The notes under the pieces are model-generated. The model was not told the DNA's origin, ran no database searches, and worked only from the letters and a program-made list of their open reading frames with translations. From Sulfuriroseicoccus oceanibius (GTDB lineage Bacteria; Verrucomicrobiota; Verrucomicrobiia; Verrucomicrobiales; SLCJ01): a stretch of DNA of 64,000 nucleotides. Position 1 is the stretch's first letter; each line of letters starts with the position of its first letter. A program made the translations under genes and the position numbers. This document shows, one piece after another, positions 42,734 to 53,777 of this stretch. Where the stretch lies: assembly GCF_010681825.2 (NCBI RefSeq), contig NZ_CP066776.1, positions 1,984,001-2,048,000 on the forward strand. The letters run 5' to 3'.

Positions 42734-43996
42734 ATGAGTATCGAAACACAAATCACGGAAATGGCGCAGGCGGGGAAGCGTGCGTCGCGCCGGGTGGCCG
42801 CATTGGACACCGCGGAGAAGAACCAGATCCTCGAAGCGATTGCCGATGGGCTAGAGCGCTCCACGGCTGAGATTATTGAAGCGAATGCCAAGGATTTGGC
42901 GGCTGCCGAAGAGAATGGTCTGAGCTCGGCGATGATCGACCGGTTGACGCTCGATGACGGGCGGGTCAAAGCGATTGCCGACGCCGTGCGGCAGATTGTG
43001 AAGCTGGATGATCCGGTGGGTGCAGTGATCGACGAGTTTACTGGTGCGCAAGGGATTGAGATCCGCAAAGTGCGCTCACCAATTGGCGTGATCGGGATCA
43101 TCTTTGAGAGTCGACCTAACGTGACGGTGGATGCTGCCGTGTTGTGCTTGAAGTCGGGCAATGCGACCATTCTTCGTGGTGGTCGGGAGGCGATTCATTC
43201 CAACACGGCACTGGCCAAGGTGATCAACGAGAGTGGATGCGCGGCAGGGTTGCCGGAGAATGCGATCCAGCTCATTCCTTTCACCGACCGTGCGGCGGTG
43301 CCTGCGTTGTGTCAGGCGGATGAGTCGGTTGATCTGATCATCCCCCGGGGAGGCCGCGGTTTGATCGAAGCGGTTATTTCCTGCTCGCGGGTGCCGGTGA
43401 TCAAGCATTTGGACGGCATCTGTCACGTTTATGTGGCGGCGAGCGCGGATCCTGAGATGGCGAAGTCGATCGCATTGAATGCGAAAGTCCAGCGCCCAGG
43501 TGTATGCAACGCAATGGAGACTTTGTTGGTGGACCGCGGATCCGCTGATCAATTGCCGGGGATCGCGGCGGCATTGCACGCCGCGGGTGTGGAGTTGCGT
43601 GTGGATCCTGAGGCAGCTGATGCCATTGGTGATGCGGCTCCAACGGTTGCCGCGACTGAGGATGACTGGCACACCGAGTACCTGGATCTGGTGCTGAGTG
43701 TGAAGGTGGTCGACGGTGTGGATGCGGCGATTGACCACATCAACCACTACGGATCTGGTCACAGCGATGGTATCGTCAGCGGGGATGCAGGCGAGGTGAA
43801 GCTCTTCCTTGCTGGAGTGGATTCATCGACTGTTTATCACAATGCGTCGACCCGTTTCACGGATGGGGAGATGTTTGGCTTCGGGGCGGAGATCGGGATT
43901 TCCACCGATAAGCTGCACGCCCGTGGTCCGATGGCGCTGCCTGAACTGACGACATATAAATACGAGGTGCACGGCACCGGCCAGGTGCGCGGCTAG
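42734..43996 (+). CDS. proA: Glutamate-5-semialdehyde dehydrogenase (gamma-glutamyl phosphate reductase)
   Basis: 420 residues, typical length. It reduces gamma-glutamyl phosphate to glutamate semialdehyde with NADPH, the second step of proline synthesis after the adjacent ProB. IGVIGIIFESRPNVTVDAA, the Gly-rich IIPRGGRGLIEAV and the catalytic Cys in QRPGVCNAMETLLVD are as in the family. HTEYLDLVLSVKVVDG and GFGAEIGISTDKLHARGP complete it. Confidence 0.96.
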   Translation: MSIETQITEMAQAGKRASRRVAALDTAEKNQILEAIADGLERSTAEIIEANAKDLAAAEENGLSSAMIDRLTLDDGRVKAIADAVRQIVKLDDPVGAVIDEFTGAQGIEIRKVRSPIGVIGIIFESRPNVTVDAAVLCLKSGNATILRGGREAIHSNTALAKVINESGCAAGLPENAIQLIPFTDRAAVPALCQADESVDLIIPRGGRGLIEAVISCSRVPVIKHLDGICHVYVAASADPEMAKSIALNAKVQRPGVCNAMETLLVDRGSADQLPGIAAALHAAGVELRVDPEAADAIGDAAPTVAATEDDWHTEYLDLVLSVKVVDGVDAAIDHINHYGSGHSDGIVSGDAGEVKLFLAGVDSSTVYHNASTRFTDGEMFGFGAEIGISTDKLHARGPMALPELTTYKYEVHGTGQVRG

Positions 43997-44022
43997 CTGC
44001 CATCCACTTGAGCTAAAAGCGA

Positions 44023-44057
44023 AGCAGCCGCATTCCCGATCTGGGAGTGCGGCTGCT
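44023..44057. terminator. Bidirectional terminator between proA and the symporter
   Basis: AGCAGCCGCATTCCC pairs with GGGAGTGCGGCTGCT (one mismatch) and is followed by CTTCTTT. It sits between two converging genes. Confidence 0.85.
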
Positions 44058-44087
44058 CTTCTTTAATGGGGGGACAAAGGGGAGGAA

Positions 44088-45422
44088 TTAAAGAGCGGAC
44101 TCGTCTTTGAGGATCTGAGATTCGCCCTCGCTTTTACCAATGATCACTGCGGCGCAGGAGTCGCCGAAGACGTTGACGGCAGTGCGTGACATGTCGAGCA
44201 ATCGGTCGACAGAGAACAGCACGGCAATGGCGGCTTCCGCGCCTTTGATATCCACGCTTTGCATGATTACCACGATGGCGACCAGTGATGCGGATGGTAC
44301 ACCCGCCACGCCGATCGAGGTGAGCAGGGCGAGCAGTACAATGCTGAACTGAGTGGCCAACGTGAAGTCGTAGCCGAGCACTTGGGCGATGAACATTACC
44401 GCCACACACTCATAAAGCGCGGTGCCGTCCATGTTGACGGTGGCACCGAGGGGGAGGGTAAAGGACGAGACGCGCTGGGAGACTTTGGCGTTTTCCTGGA
44501 CGCATTCCATGGTGACGGGCAGCGTGGCGGATGACGATGCTGTGGAGAATGCGGTCAGCAAGGCGTCGCGCATCGCGCGGAAGTGGCGAACCGGGTCGAC
44601 GCGTGCAAGCAGGAGGAGTAAAAGCGGCATGGCAACCAGGAAGTGGGTGGCGAGAGCCGCCAAAACGGTCACAAAGTAGCGGCCAAGCGCGTAGAAGATC
44701 TCACCGCCTGCAGCGGCAATGGTTGGTGTCACCAATCCGAACACACCGATCGGGGCGGCGAGCATCACCCAGTGGGTGAGGGTGATCATGATATCGTTGA
44801 CCCCTTGGATCACGTGCTGCATCGTTTGCCCCATCGATCCGTCGAGGCGGGTCATCGCGATGCCGAAGAGGATGGAGAACACGATCAGTCCGAGCATCTG
44901 CCCCTGGCTGGCGGCGAGGATGATGTTCGGTGGGAACATGCGTTTGAAGATATCAGCAATCGGTGCGAACCCGTCCTTCTTGGCCTGCTCCACCCGCTCC
45001 AGTTTCTCCTTCGAGGCTCCTGCGTCCTCCAGATTGGCGGCTTCCTGTTCAATAGCTGCCTTGATCGTGGTGTTTGGCTTTCCGTCCTCCAGACCTGGCT
45101 TGAGGGTGTTCACCGCAGTGAGGCCGATGCAGACCGCGATGAGCGAGCTGAGTGTGTAGAGGAGCAGGGTCTTGCCGCCAAGTCGGGCGAATCCTTCTAC
45201 TTTGCCCACGCCGCCGATCCCACTGATGATGGACGACACCACCAGGGGGACGATGATCATCTTGAGGGCGTTCATGAAGATGTCGCCGACAAACTTGGAT
45301 CCGGTGATGAAACCTTGGTGGACTGCGGATTCGGTTGGCACTGTGCGTAGCCATGCCCCGGCGATGACTGCGGCAATGAGTGCGATGAGGATCTGCCAGT
45401 GAGGTTTCTTAAGGTGTTTCAT
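44088..45422 (-). CDS. Dicarboxylate/glutamate:cation symporter (DAACS family)
   Basis: 444 residues, eight transmembrane helices and two re-entrant hairpins expected. FSTASSSATLPVTME is the serine-rich HP1 loop, GATVNMDGTALYE the NMDGT helix-7 motif with cation ligands, and SVDRLLDMSRTAVNVFGDSCAA the helix-8 substrate site with the Asp and Arg that bind the carboxylate. It imports glutamate, aspartate or C4-dicarboxylates with H+ or Na+. A 70-residue charged insertion after helix 3 (KPGLEDGKPNTTIKAAIEQE) is long compared with GltP. It is convergent with proBA, which uses glutamate. Confidence 0.93.
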   Translation of the reverse strand: MKHLKKPHWQILIALIAAVIAGAWLRTVPTESAVHQGFITGSKFVGDIFMNALKMIIVPLVVSSIISGIGGVGKVEGFARLGGKTLLLYTLSSLIAVCIGLTAVNTLKPGLEDGKPNTTIKAAIEQEAANLEDAGASKEKLERVEQAKKDGFAPIADIFKRMFPPNIILAASQGQMLGLIVFSILFGIAMTRLDGSMGQTMQHVIQGVNDIMITLTHWVMLAAPIGVFGLVTPTIAAAGGEIFYALGRYFVTVLAALATHFLVAMPLLLLLLARVDPVRHFRAMRDALLTAFSTASSSATLPVTMECVQENAKVSQRVSSFTLPLGATVNMDGTALYECVAVMFIAQVLGYDFTLATQFSIVLLALLTSIGVAGVPSASLVAIVVIMQSVDIKGAEAAIAVLFSVDRLLDMSRTAVNVFGDSCAAVIIGKSEGESQILKDESAL

Positions 45423-45790
45423 TACAGGAAGATATGCGCGGATCTGCGCCGAAATCGGCTATGTCTGCGAGAGGTTGGTTGATTGAGTGTCCATGAAACC
45501 GCCTCCGGATCAAGCGTTCAGCAGGCGGTTGTGCTTGAAATTTCAGAAAAGTTTTTCCGTGTATCGGAGGCGTCACTTTCGGGGGAGTTGATTAAGTTTT
45601 GTTAATCGGTGTAACTGCTTGGTGGTGAGTGTTTCCGGTTAGCTTGTGAAAAATTTCACAAATACTTCTTGCGGATGCGTGGCGATGCTGAAAAAGTGCG
45701 CGGTCTTCGGGTGGAGAGAGTTCCGGTTGTGCCGGATTTTTTCCACCCGCCCAAATTTCGATCAACGCCAGATTCGACCCGTTATCCACC
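45423..45790. other. ATP synthase operon upstream region
   Basis: No gene is seen and no atpI or other precursor gene precedes atpB. It holds TTGATT at 45588 with TAACTG 18 bp on as a weak promoter match, a perfect CRP-like palindrome at 45644-45661, and one DnaA-box-like TTATCCACC next to the start codon. Confidence 0.55.
45644..45661. promoter_or_regulatory. CRP/FNR-type palindrome upstream of atpB
   Basis: TTGTGAAAAATTTCACAA is a perfect inverted repeat with the TGTGA-N6-TCACA core of CRP-family sites, 130 bp before the atpB start. It probably places the ATP synthase operon under a CRP/FNR-type regulator. Confidence 0.6.
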
Positions 45791-46660
45791 ATGCTCACAG
45801 GCATCGCGAACTCCATCAGCTTGCTCCCACTTGCGGCCGTAGACCGTAAGGCAGTTTCCGCATTCCCTCACATCGACGGCTTGTCGTGGATCACCAACTC
45901 GATGGTGGTCAGCGTGCTGGTGATGGTCTTTATTTTGGTTCTTGCTCGATTGGTGAGCAAAGATCTGAAGAAGGTTCCAACCGGTGCCCAGAACCTGGCC
46001 GAGGCGTTCATTGAGACGCTCTACAATTTCATCGAGAGTATCGTGGGTAAGAGCATCGCTCCGCGTGCGTTCCCTCTGCTTGCGACTTTCTTCTTCTTCT
46101 TCCTTTTCGCTAACTGGTTCGGTTTGCTTCCAGGTGTCGGCACCGTGGGCGTTTACCACGCGAACGAGGCTGGTGTGATGGAATTCAACCCATTGCTCCG
46201 TCCGACCGCTGCTGACTTGAACGCGGGCATCGGTATTGCTCTGGTTTTCTTCGTGCTGTGGCTTGTGATCTCCATCCAGGAGACTGGCGTGAAGGGGTTC
46301 TTCGCTCACTTGTTCGCTCCAAAGGGTAAGTCCGCGAACAAGTTCATGATGGGCTTCCTTGCTTTGATCTTCCTTTTCGTTGGCTGCTTGGAAGTGATCT
46401 CGATCTCGATCCGCCAGGTGTCCCTCCCACTGCGAATTTACGGTAACGTGTTCGCCGGTGAGAACCTGCTGCACGAGATGAGTGCTCTCGGTTACAAGAT
46501 GGGCCTCAATGATATGGTGGCCTGGGCGATGGCCGCAGTCGTTCCGATTCCATTCTTCTTCCTTGAGATCCTCGTCGGCTTCCTGCAGGCGGTCGTGTTC
46601 ACCCTCCTTTGCGCGGTGTACATCCAGCTCTCGACCACCCACGACGAAGAACATCATTGA
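45791..46660 (+). CDS. atpB: ATP synthase F0 subunit a
   Basis: 289 residues. It is the stator half of the proton channel. It carries about five or six helices. The essential Arg lies in VSLPLRIYGNVFAGENLL (equivalent to Arg210 of E. coli) and the last helix is VGFLQAVVFTLLCAVYIQLS. The N-terminus faces the periplasm. First gene of atpBEFHAGDC, with a probable CRP-like site upstream and no Shine-Dalgarno sequence. Confidence 0.95.
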   Translation: MLTGIANSISLLPLAAVDRKAVSAFPHIDGLSWITNSMVVSVLVMVFILVLARLVSKDLKKVPTGAQNLAEAFIETLYNFIESIVGKSIAPRAFPLLATFFFFFLFANWFGLLPGVGTVGVYHANEAGVMEFNPLLRPTAADLNAGIGIALVFFVLWLVISIQETGVKGFFAHLFAPKGKSANKFMMGFLALIFLFVGCLEVISISIRQVSLPLRIYGNVFAGENLLHEMSALGYKMGLNDMVAWAMAAVVPIPFFFLEILVGFLQAVVFTLLCAVYIQLSTTHDEEHH

Positions 46661-46766
46661 TCCTTTTCGTAAAACGAAACCAATTTCCTTGTCGGGACCA
46701 TGTGTAATAAAAGTGTGGGCGGCAGGGAATACACCTGAAACACAACCAACTAACTGATTAATTATT

Positions 46767-47036
46767 ATGATCGAAATGCTCCCTATCCTCGCTGAGGCAG
46801 GTGCTGAGGCTGCAGACGCAGCTGCTAAGGCTACCGACCCTGCAATCGCTAAGTACGCAATGGCTGCTGCAGGTTCCGCTGCTGCACTTGCGATTGGTTT
46901 CATCGGCGGCAAGGCTGCTGAAGCTACCGGCCGCAACCCAGGTGCTGCTGGTCCTGTTCTTACCATCGCGGTTCTCGGCATGGCACTTGCTGAGGCTATT
47001 GCGATTTACGCTCTCGTGCTTGCTTTCGTTAAGTAG
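46767..47036 (+). CDS. atpE: ATP synthase F0 subunit c
   Basis: 89 residues, two membrane helices joined by a polar loop (GKAAEATGRNPGA). It begins with an extra 26-residue Ala/Asp-rich N-terminus. The ion-binding carboxylate is the Glu of ALAEAIAIYALV. No Ser follows it and no Gln occupies the first-helix position of Na+-type rings, so this is a proton-type c subunit by inference. A strong hairpin follows the gene. Confidence 0.94.
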   Translation: MIEMLPILAEAGAEAADAAAKATDPAIAKYAMAAAGSAAALAIGFIGGKAAEATGRNPGAAGPVLTIAVLGMALAEAIAIYALVLAFVK

Positions 47037-47086
47037 TAACGAGCGTTGCGCGACGAGGCTCCGCCTCTGAGCGCGATCCCAATTTT

Positions 47087-47118
47087 CCGGGTGCCGGTGC
47101 ATCGGTGCCGGTACCCGG
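47087..47118 (+). promoter_or_regulatory. Hairpin after atpE
   Basis: CCGGGTGCCGG and CCGGTACCCGG (one mismatch) enclose a 10-nt loop, with a small GAGG/CCTC hairpin just before. There is no U tract. It may stabilise or process the mRNA so that subunit c, needed in many copies, is made in excess. Confidence 0.5.
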
Positions 47119-47214
47119 ATCCTCCTTCTCTTAAACATCTAACCACAACGGACCGCGCGACTTTGATAGGTGTCCGTTCGACGACTTTCCCAGAATCACC
47201 GCAAATCCACTGAT

Positions 47215-47760
47215 ATGACTCTTTTCACCACCAGCATTCTCGCAGCCGCGCCGGCAGCCAACGAAGGTATCGCCGAGGGCTTTGGAATTAATGGGCCGGC
47301 CATTCTGGCTCAGGTGATTCTTTTCCTCATCGTTTACCTGATCCTCAAGAAGTTCGCATTCGGTCCAATCGGGGCGATGCTCGAGGAGCGCCGCAAGACC
47401 ATTGAGGCAGCTCAGTTGAACGCAGAGAAGATCCGTAAGGACCTCCAGGCTACCGAGAGCAAGATCGAGGAAATGCTCCAGAGCGCCAACTCGGACTCCG
47501 AGCGCCTGATCAACGAGGCCAAGGAAAGCGCCGAGAAGCTTGGCGACCAGCGCAAGCAGCAGGCTGTGGCAGAAGCACAGGCAATCATCGAGAAGGCCAA
47601 CAAGGCATCGGAAGCCGAGCGCGCCGCGATGATGAACGAGCTCAAGGCCGACTTCGGTAAGCTCGTCGTTGCAGCCACCTCCAAGGTTGCAGGCAAAGAG
47701 CTTAGCGCCGCCGACCAGGAGCGCATCTCCCGCGAAACCGCTGCCGACCTCGCTCAGTAA
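47215..47760 (+). CDS. atpF: ATP synthase F0 subunit b
   Basis: 181 residues from MTLFTTSILA (an upstream in-frame start at 47170 lacks support). One N-terminal membrane helix (AILAQVILFLIVYLILKKF) is followed by a long charged helix that dimerises as the peripheral stalk (EERRKTIEAAQLNAEKIRKD). It lies between the c and delta genes as usual. Confidence 0.93.
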   Translation: MTLFTTSILAAAPAANEGIAEGFGINGPAILAQVILFLIVYLILKKFAFGPIGAMLEERRKTIEAAQLNAEKIRKDLQATESKIEEMLQSANSDSERLINEAKESAEKLGDQRKQQAVAEAQAIIEKANKASEAERAAMMNELKADFGKLVVAATSKVAGKELSAADQERISRETAADLAQ

Positions 47761-47808
47761 CCGACTCGCGATCATCGCAACCCATTCTCAACCGACCCAC
47801 CGCCTGAT

Positions 47809-48207
47809 ATGAAAGTTTCCAAGGAAGCACGCCGCACCGCCCGCCAGCTCTACACACTGGCATTCGAGAACGGCCGTTTGAGCGACGACCGCGTGCGCAC
47901 GATTCTCGGCAAGCTTCGCTCGAACCCACCACGCAACTATGCAGGCGTGTTGATGGCCTTCGAGCGTCTTGTGCGCTTGGAGAAAGAGCGTCATCACGCG
48001 GTGGTCGAGAGCTCGACCGATTTGAGTGATTCCCTTCGCGCGGAGATCACCGAAAGCTTGGTCAAGAAGTACGGTGACCAGGTCACCTTCGAATACAAAG
48101 TGAACCCGGATCTGATCGGCGGCGTCCGCGTCAAGCTGGGTAGCAACGTTTGGGACGGCAGTGTCAAAGCTCGTCTCGACTCCCTCGCAAAGTCCTTCGG
48201 TGTCTAA
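47809..48207 (+). CDS. atpH: ATP synthase F1 subunit delta (short)
   Basis: 132 residues against about 175 in E. coli. The N-terminal helical part is present but compact (SKEARRTARQLYTLAFENGR), and the C-terminal motif GGVRVKLGSNVWDGSVKARL is the conserved OSCP/delta end (GGxxxxxGxxxxDxSxxxxL). It holds the catalytic head to the b stalk. The length suggests loss or trimming of part of the N-terminal six-helix bundle. Confidence 0.88.
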   Translation: MKVSKEARRTARQLYTLAFENGRLSDDRVRTILGKLRSNPPRNYAGVLMAFERLVRLEKERHHAVVESSTDLSDSLRAEITESLVKKYGDQVTFEYKVNPDLIGGVRVKLGSNVWDGSVKARLDSLAKSFGV

Positions 48208-48270
48208 TTGGTGCCGACCAGATTCTCAGATCACTTACTCCAAATTTTTACTCTCTAACGAACAAAAGCC

Positions 48271-49806
48271 ATGAGCAATATCCTTCAGGAACTCGAAGCG
48301 GAAATCAATGGACTCAAGTCCAATGTGACCCAAAGCAATGTCGGTATCGTCCGCGAAATCGGTGACGGTGTCGCCAAGGTGGAAGGTCTCAGCGACGTTC
48401 AGTTGAACGAGATGATCGAATTCCCAGGTGGAATCACCGGTCTTGCGATGAACCTCGAGGAAAGCGAAGTGGGTGTCATTCTTTTGGGTGACTACAAGAC
48501 ACTTGCTGAAGGCGACGAGTGTAAGACCACCGGCAAGCTTCTTTCGGCTCCTGTGGGTGAGGCTCTCCTCGGTCGCGTGGTCGACGGTCTCGGCGCTCCG
48601 ATCGACGGCAAGGGCGCGATTGAGGCCTCCGCTTACTACCCGGTTGAGAAGATTGCTCCTGGTATCATTAAGCGTAAGTCGGTTTCGGTTCCTGTGCAGA
48701 CCGGTATCATGTCGATCGACGCGATGATCCCAGTGGGTCGTGGTCAGCGTGAGTTGATCATTGGTGACCGTTCGACCGGTAAGACCACCATCGCGGTGGA
48801 CACCATCATTTCCCAGGCAAACCAGAACCGCGCAGCGGAAGAAGGTCGCCTCAAGGACCACAAGCCAATGTACTGCATCTACGTGGCAGTTGGTCAGAAG
48901 CTCGCCAACGTGGCACGTACCGTGAAGACCCTCGAAGACGCGGGCGCCATGGAGTACACCACCGTGGTTTCGGCATCGGCTTCGGACCCTGCAACCATGC
49001 AGTACCTCGCTCCATACACCGGTTGCGCAATCGCCGAGTACCTGATGGATCAGGGCAAGGACTGCTTGATCGTGTTCGATGACCTTTCCAAGCACGCTGT
49101 GGCTTACCGCCAGGTTTCCCTCATTCTTGGCCGTCCATCCGGTCGTGAGGCATACCCAGGTGACGTGTTCTACCTTCACTCACGCCTTCTCGAGCGTTCC
49201 GCACGTCTTTCGGAAGCTGCAGGTGGTGGCTCGCTTACCGCACTTCCTATCATTGAGACCCAGGCTGGTGACGTTTCCGCTTACATTCCAACCAACGTGA
49301 TTTCGATCACCGACGGTCAGATCTACCTTGAGTCGGACCTCTTCAACCAGGGTATCCGTCCGGCGATCTCGGTTGGTCTTTCGGTTTCCCGTGTGGGATC
49401 CGCTGCTCAGACCAAAGCGATCAAAAAAGTGGCTGGTACCACCAAGCTCGACCTCGCTCAGTTCCGCGAACTCCAGGCCTTCGCTCAGTTCGGATCGGAC
49501 CTCGACGCAGGCACCAAGGCCAAGCTCGACCGCGGTCAGCGCATCGTGGAACTCTTCAAGCAGGACCAGTACTCGCCAAAGAGCATGGAGATGGAAGTTG
49601 CAGTGCTCTTCGCCATGCAGAACGGCTACTTCGACGATGTCGCCGTGGACAAAGTGCGCGACTGCCAGGCCAAGATGGAAGAATTCCTCACCAACCGTAA
49701 GAGCGACCTTCTTGAGCTCATCGGTAACGAGAAAGCTCTCACCGACGACGTGAAGAGCGGACTCGAGGCAGCGCTCAAAGACTTCAAGAGCGGCTACAAG
49801 GCCTAA
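48271..49806 (+). CDS. atpA: ATP synthase F1 subunit alpha
   Basis: 511 residues. Regulatory nucleotide-binding subunit of the F1 hexamer. P-loop GDRSTGKTT, the VSxSR-like region [14 protein letters not shown] with the arginine finger, and [12 protein letters not shown] are all as in the family. Usual domain order: N-terminal barrel, nucleotide domain, C-terminal helices. Confidence 0.97.
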   Translation: MSNILQELEAEINGLKSNVTQSNVGIVREIGDGVAKVEGLSDVQLNEMIEFPGGITGLAMNLEESEVGVILLGDYKTLAEGDECKTTGKLLSAPVGEALLGRVVDGLGAPIDGKGAIEASAYYPVEKIAPGIIKRKSVSVPVQTGIMSIDAMIPVGRGQRELIIGDRSTGKTTIAVDTIISQANQNRAAEEGRLKDHKPMYCIYVAVGQKLANVARTVKTLEDAGAMEYTTVVSASASDPATMQYLAPYTGCAIAEYLMDQGKDCLIVFDDLSKHAVAYRQVSLILGRPSGREAYPGDVFYLHSRLLERSARLSEAAGGGSLTALPIIETQAGDVSAYIPTNVISITDGQIYLESDLFNQGIRPAISVGLSVSRVGSAAQTKAIKKVAGTTKLDLAQFRELQAFAQFGSDLDAGTKAKLDRGQRIVELFKQDQYSPKSMEMEVAVLFAMQNGYFDDVAVDKVRDCQAKMEEFLTNRKSDLLELIGNEKALTDDVKSGLEAALKDFKSGYKA

Positions 49807-49898
49807 TTCCTTATCGAGCGGGGAGGGTGGTAACGAAAGCCACCCTCCCTGGTCAATTCCACCCCTTTCAGAAACCACTGCAATCAATTAGCTGATCC

Positions 49899-50765
49899 AT
49901 GGCAAACATGCGAGACATCCGCCGACGCATCAAGTCGGTGAAAAACACCGCGCAGATCACCCGCGCAATGGAGCTGGTGGCCGCTTCGAAAATGAAGAAG
50001 GCCCAGGACCAAGCGGTTGCGGGCCGATCCTATGCCGGGATGCTCAACAACGTACTGGCAAGTCTCACCGAGCAATCCGAGGAGATCACCAGCCCGTTGA
50101 TGGAAAAGCGCGAGGGGGGCAAGACGCTCGTCGTGCTCGTCAGCACCGACAAGGGACTCTGCGGTGGCCTCAACACCAACCTCTTCAAGAAGGTCCTCGA
50201 CGAGGCCAACGTGCCTGCCGACGCTCAGTTCGTGAGCGTGGGTAAAAAGGGCCGCCGCTTGATCGCCAAGCTGCAGAAGGAGCTCGTGGCTGACTTCGAA
50301 GTGAAGGACCCGGTTCCTTTCGGTGAGACCAAGTTGCTCGCCCGCTTCCTTACCAAGCAGTTCCTCGAAGGGAAAGTGGACCGCGTGCTCGTGGCCTACA
50401 ACCACTTCGTCAACACACTGAGCCAGAAGCCGACCATCGTGCCTCTGCTTCCGCTGTGCCCGGAGAACCTGCAGGAAGTCACCTCCGAGGGGGCGACTGC
50501 TACCGATCAGGAATACATCTTCGAGCCAAGCCAGGACGACGTGTTCGAGCACTTGCTGCCTCTGTTCGTGAACTTCACCACCTACCAGTTGGTGGTCGAG
50601 GCTCGCGCATCGGAACACTCCGCACGGATGGTTGCGATGAAGTCGGCTACCGACAACGCCAAGGGAATGATCAAGGATCTGACCCTGGAGTACAACAAGC
50701 TGCGCCAAGCTGCCATTACCGCGGAGCTCCTCGAAATCTCCGCCGCAGCCAAGGCAATGGAATAA
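49899..50765 (+). CDS. atpG: ATP synthase F1 subunit gamma
   Basis: 288 residues. Central rotor stalk. The start MANMRDIRRRIKSVKNTAQI and the end SATDNAKGMIKDLTLEYNKL form the coiled coil, with a Rossmann-like middle containing STDKGLCGGLNTN. Confidence 0.96.
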   Translation: MANMRDIRRRIKSVKNTAQITRAMELVAASKMKKAQDQAVAGRSYAGMLNNVLASLTEQSEEITSPLMEKREGGKTLVVLVSTDKGLCGGLNTNLFKKVLDEANVPADAQFVSVGKKGRRLIAKLQKELVADFEVKDPVPFGETKLLARFLTKQFLEGKVDRVLVAYNHFVNTLSQKPTIVPLLPLCPENLQEVTSEGATATDQEYIFEPSQDDVFEHLLPLFVNFTTYQLVVEARASEHSARMVAMKSATDNAKGMIKDLTLEYNKLRQAAITAELLEISAAAKAME

Positions 50766-52325
<1,560 letters not shown>

Positions 52326-52365
52326 TCCAGCGGGTTGAATTCAACGACCAACGTAGTCTGAAGAA

Positions 52366-52779
52366 ATGAGCATGCTTCTTAAGATCGTCACCCCGGAGAG
52401 CACATTCTTCTCCGGTGAAGTGGAGGGCGCGGTTGTCCCCGGTATCGTTGGGCAGCTCGGTCTTCTTCCAAACCACGCTCCGATGGTGACCACCATGGAG
52501 CCTGGTGAGTTGACCTACACCCAAAACGGCGAGAGCAAGACGATCGCCGTGGGTGAGGGCTTCATCGAAGTCACTCAGGACCATGTGTCGATCCTCACTG
52601 ACCTTGCGGTCACCCATGCGGACATCGACCTGGCTGCTGAGGAAGACGCGATCGCTCGCGCCAAGCGTGCGCTGGAGAACGCAGATCACACCCCAGAGGA
52701 AGTGGCTGCAGTCCGTGCATCGCTTGCCAAGTCGCTGGTGAAGGTTGGCCTCAAGCGCCGCCAGAACCGCAGCATCTAG
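52366..52779 (+). CDS. atpC: ATP synthase F1 subunit epsilon
   Basis: 137 residues. N-terminal beta barrel (LKIVTPESTFFSGEVEGAVV, GQLGLLPNHAPMV) and a C-terminal helical hairpin (DLAAEEDAIARAKRAL) that can block rotation. Last gene of the operon, followed by a terminator. Confidence 0.94.
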   Translation: MSMLLKIVTPESTFFSGEVEGAVVPGIVGQLGLLPNHAPMVTTMEPGELTYTQNGESKTIAVGEGFIEVTQDHVSILTDLAVTHADIDLAAEEDAIARAKRALENADHTPEEVAAVRASLAKSLVKVGLKRRQNRSI

Positions 52780-52798
52780 CGCCGGTTGTAACTCAAAC

Positions 52799-52837
52799 AA
52801 AACGCCCGCCTTCGGATCTTCCGGAGGCGGGCGTTTT
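52799..52837. terminator. Bidirectional terminator after atpC
   Basis: AAAACGCCCGCCT pairs with AGGCGGGCGTTTT around a loop, with A and T runs on both sides. It serves the atp operon and possibly dapF, which converges from the right. Confidence 0.92.
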
Positions 52838-52955
52838 TCGTATGAGTTGCGCTACGCGCGGGAACAAGTTTTGCCAAGGCCATGCTTGGCGATCCAGATG
52901 CACGCCTTTGCTTATTTGCGAAGACGCGCTCTGGTGCCTGGCGGATCGGCAGCGA

Positions 52956-53777
52956 TTAAATGGAGATCGTGCCGTCGAAGACGAAGTCGGCCGGGCCGAT
53001 CAGCTTCACGTTGCGGTAGTTGCCATCGGCGTCTTTCTCGAACTCCACCTTGAGGGTGTCTCCGCCTTGGACGTCTACGGCGATTGGAGAGGCGGCTCCG
53101 GTGAGTTGGTGGTGTACCAATGCGTTGGCTACGACACCGGTTCCGCAGGCGAGGGTTTCACCTTCTACTCCGCGCTCGTACGTGCGGAGGCGGATGTGGC
53201 CGTTTTCGATCACGTGGTGGATGTTCGCGTTGGTGCCGGCAGGAGCGAAGTGCTCATGGAATCGGAGTTCGCGTCCGACAGCTACGATGTCGACTGCAGT
53301 CACGTCAGCGACCGGCAGTACGACGTGAGGCACTCCTGTGTTCATGAAGTGAACGGTTTGCGGTGTGCCGGAGAGAGAGAGTTCGATATCGGATTCGATG
53401 TCGAATGGGTCAGACATGTCGATACAGACATCCTCGCCGGGGAAGGTGGCAACCAACGGTCCTGCGATGGTGTCGAAGCTGATTTCATCTTCGAACTCGG
53501 TGGTGAGGTTGCGGGCGAAGCGTGCGAAACAGCGTGCACCGTTACCGCACATTTCCGCTTCACCACCGTCCGCGTTGTAATAGCGGAAGCGGTATTGGCT
53601 GGACGAACCTTCGACCGGCTGTTCGATGGCGAGCATGCCGTCGGCGCCAACGCCGCGGTGGCGGTCACAAAGGCGTTCGATTTGCTCCTTGGTGAGGTCG
53701 TCGTAGATGCCCGATCGGTTGTCGATGACGACGAAGTCGTTGCCGGCTCCGTTCATCTTGGTGAAATGGATCTCCAT
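52956..53777 (-). CDS. dapF: Diaminopimelate epimerase
   Basis: 273 residues from MEIHFTKMNGAGND; 25 upstream codons are open but unlike the family. It interconverts LL- and meso-diaminopimelate for lysine and peptidoglycan. The two catalytic cysteines are in MCGNGARC and LACGTGVV, and NDFVVIDNR is the start motif. Confidence 0.94.
   Translation of the reverse strand: MEIHFTKMNGAGNDFVVIDNRSGIYDDLTKEQIERLCDRHRGVGADGMLAIEQPVEGSSSQYRFRYYNADGGEAEMCGNGARCFARFARNLTTEFEDEISFDTIAGPLVATFPGEDVCIDMSDPFDIESDIELSLSGTPQTVHFMNTGVPHVVLPVADVTAVDIVAVGRELRFHEHFAPAGTNANIHHVIENGHIRLRTYERGVEGETLACGTGVVANALVHHQLTGAASPIAVDVQGGDTLKVEFEKDADGNYRNVKLIGPADFVFDGTISI

Noticed and set aside
45779-45792. DnaA box (TTATCCACC) as sign of an origin
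   Set aside because: A single imperfect box, no AT-rich unwinding element or dnaA/dnaN, and no canonical parS near parB.
46767-47036. Sodium-type ATP synthase
   Set aside because: Subunit c lacks the Gln and Ser/Thr ligands that go with the Glu in Na+-binding rings.
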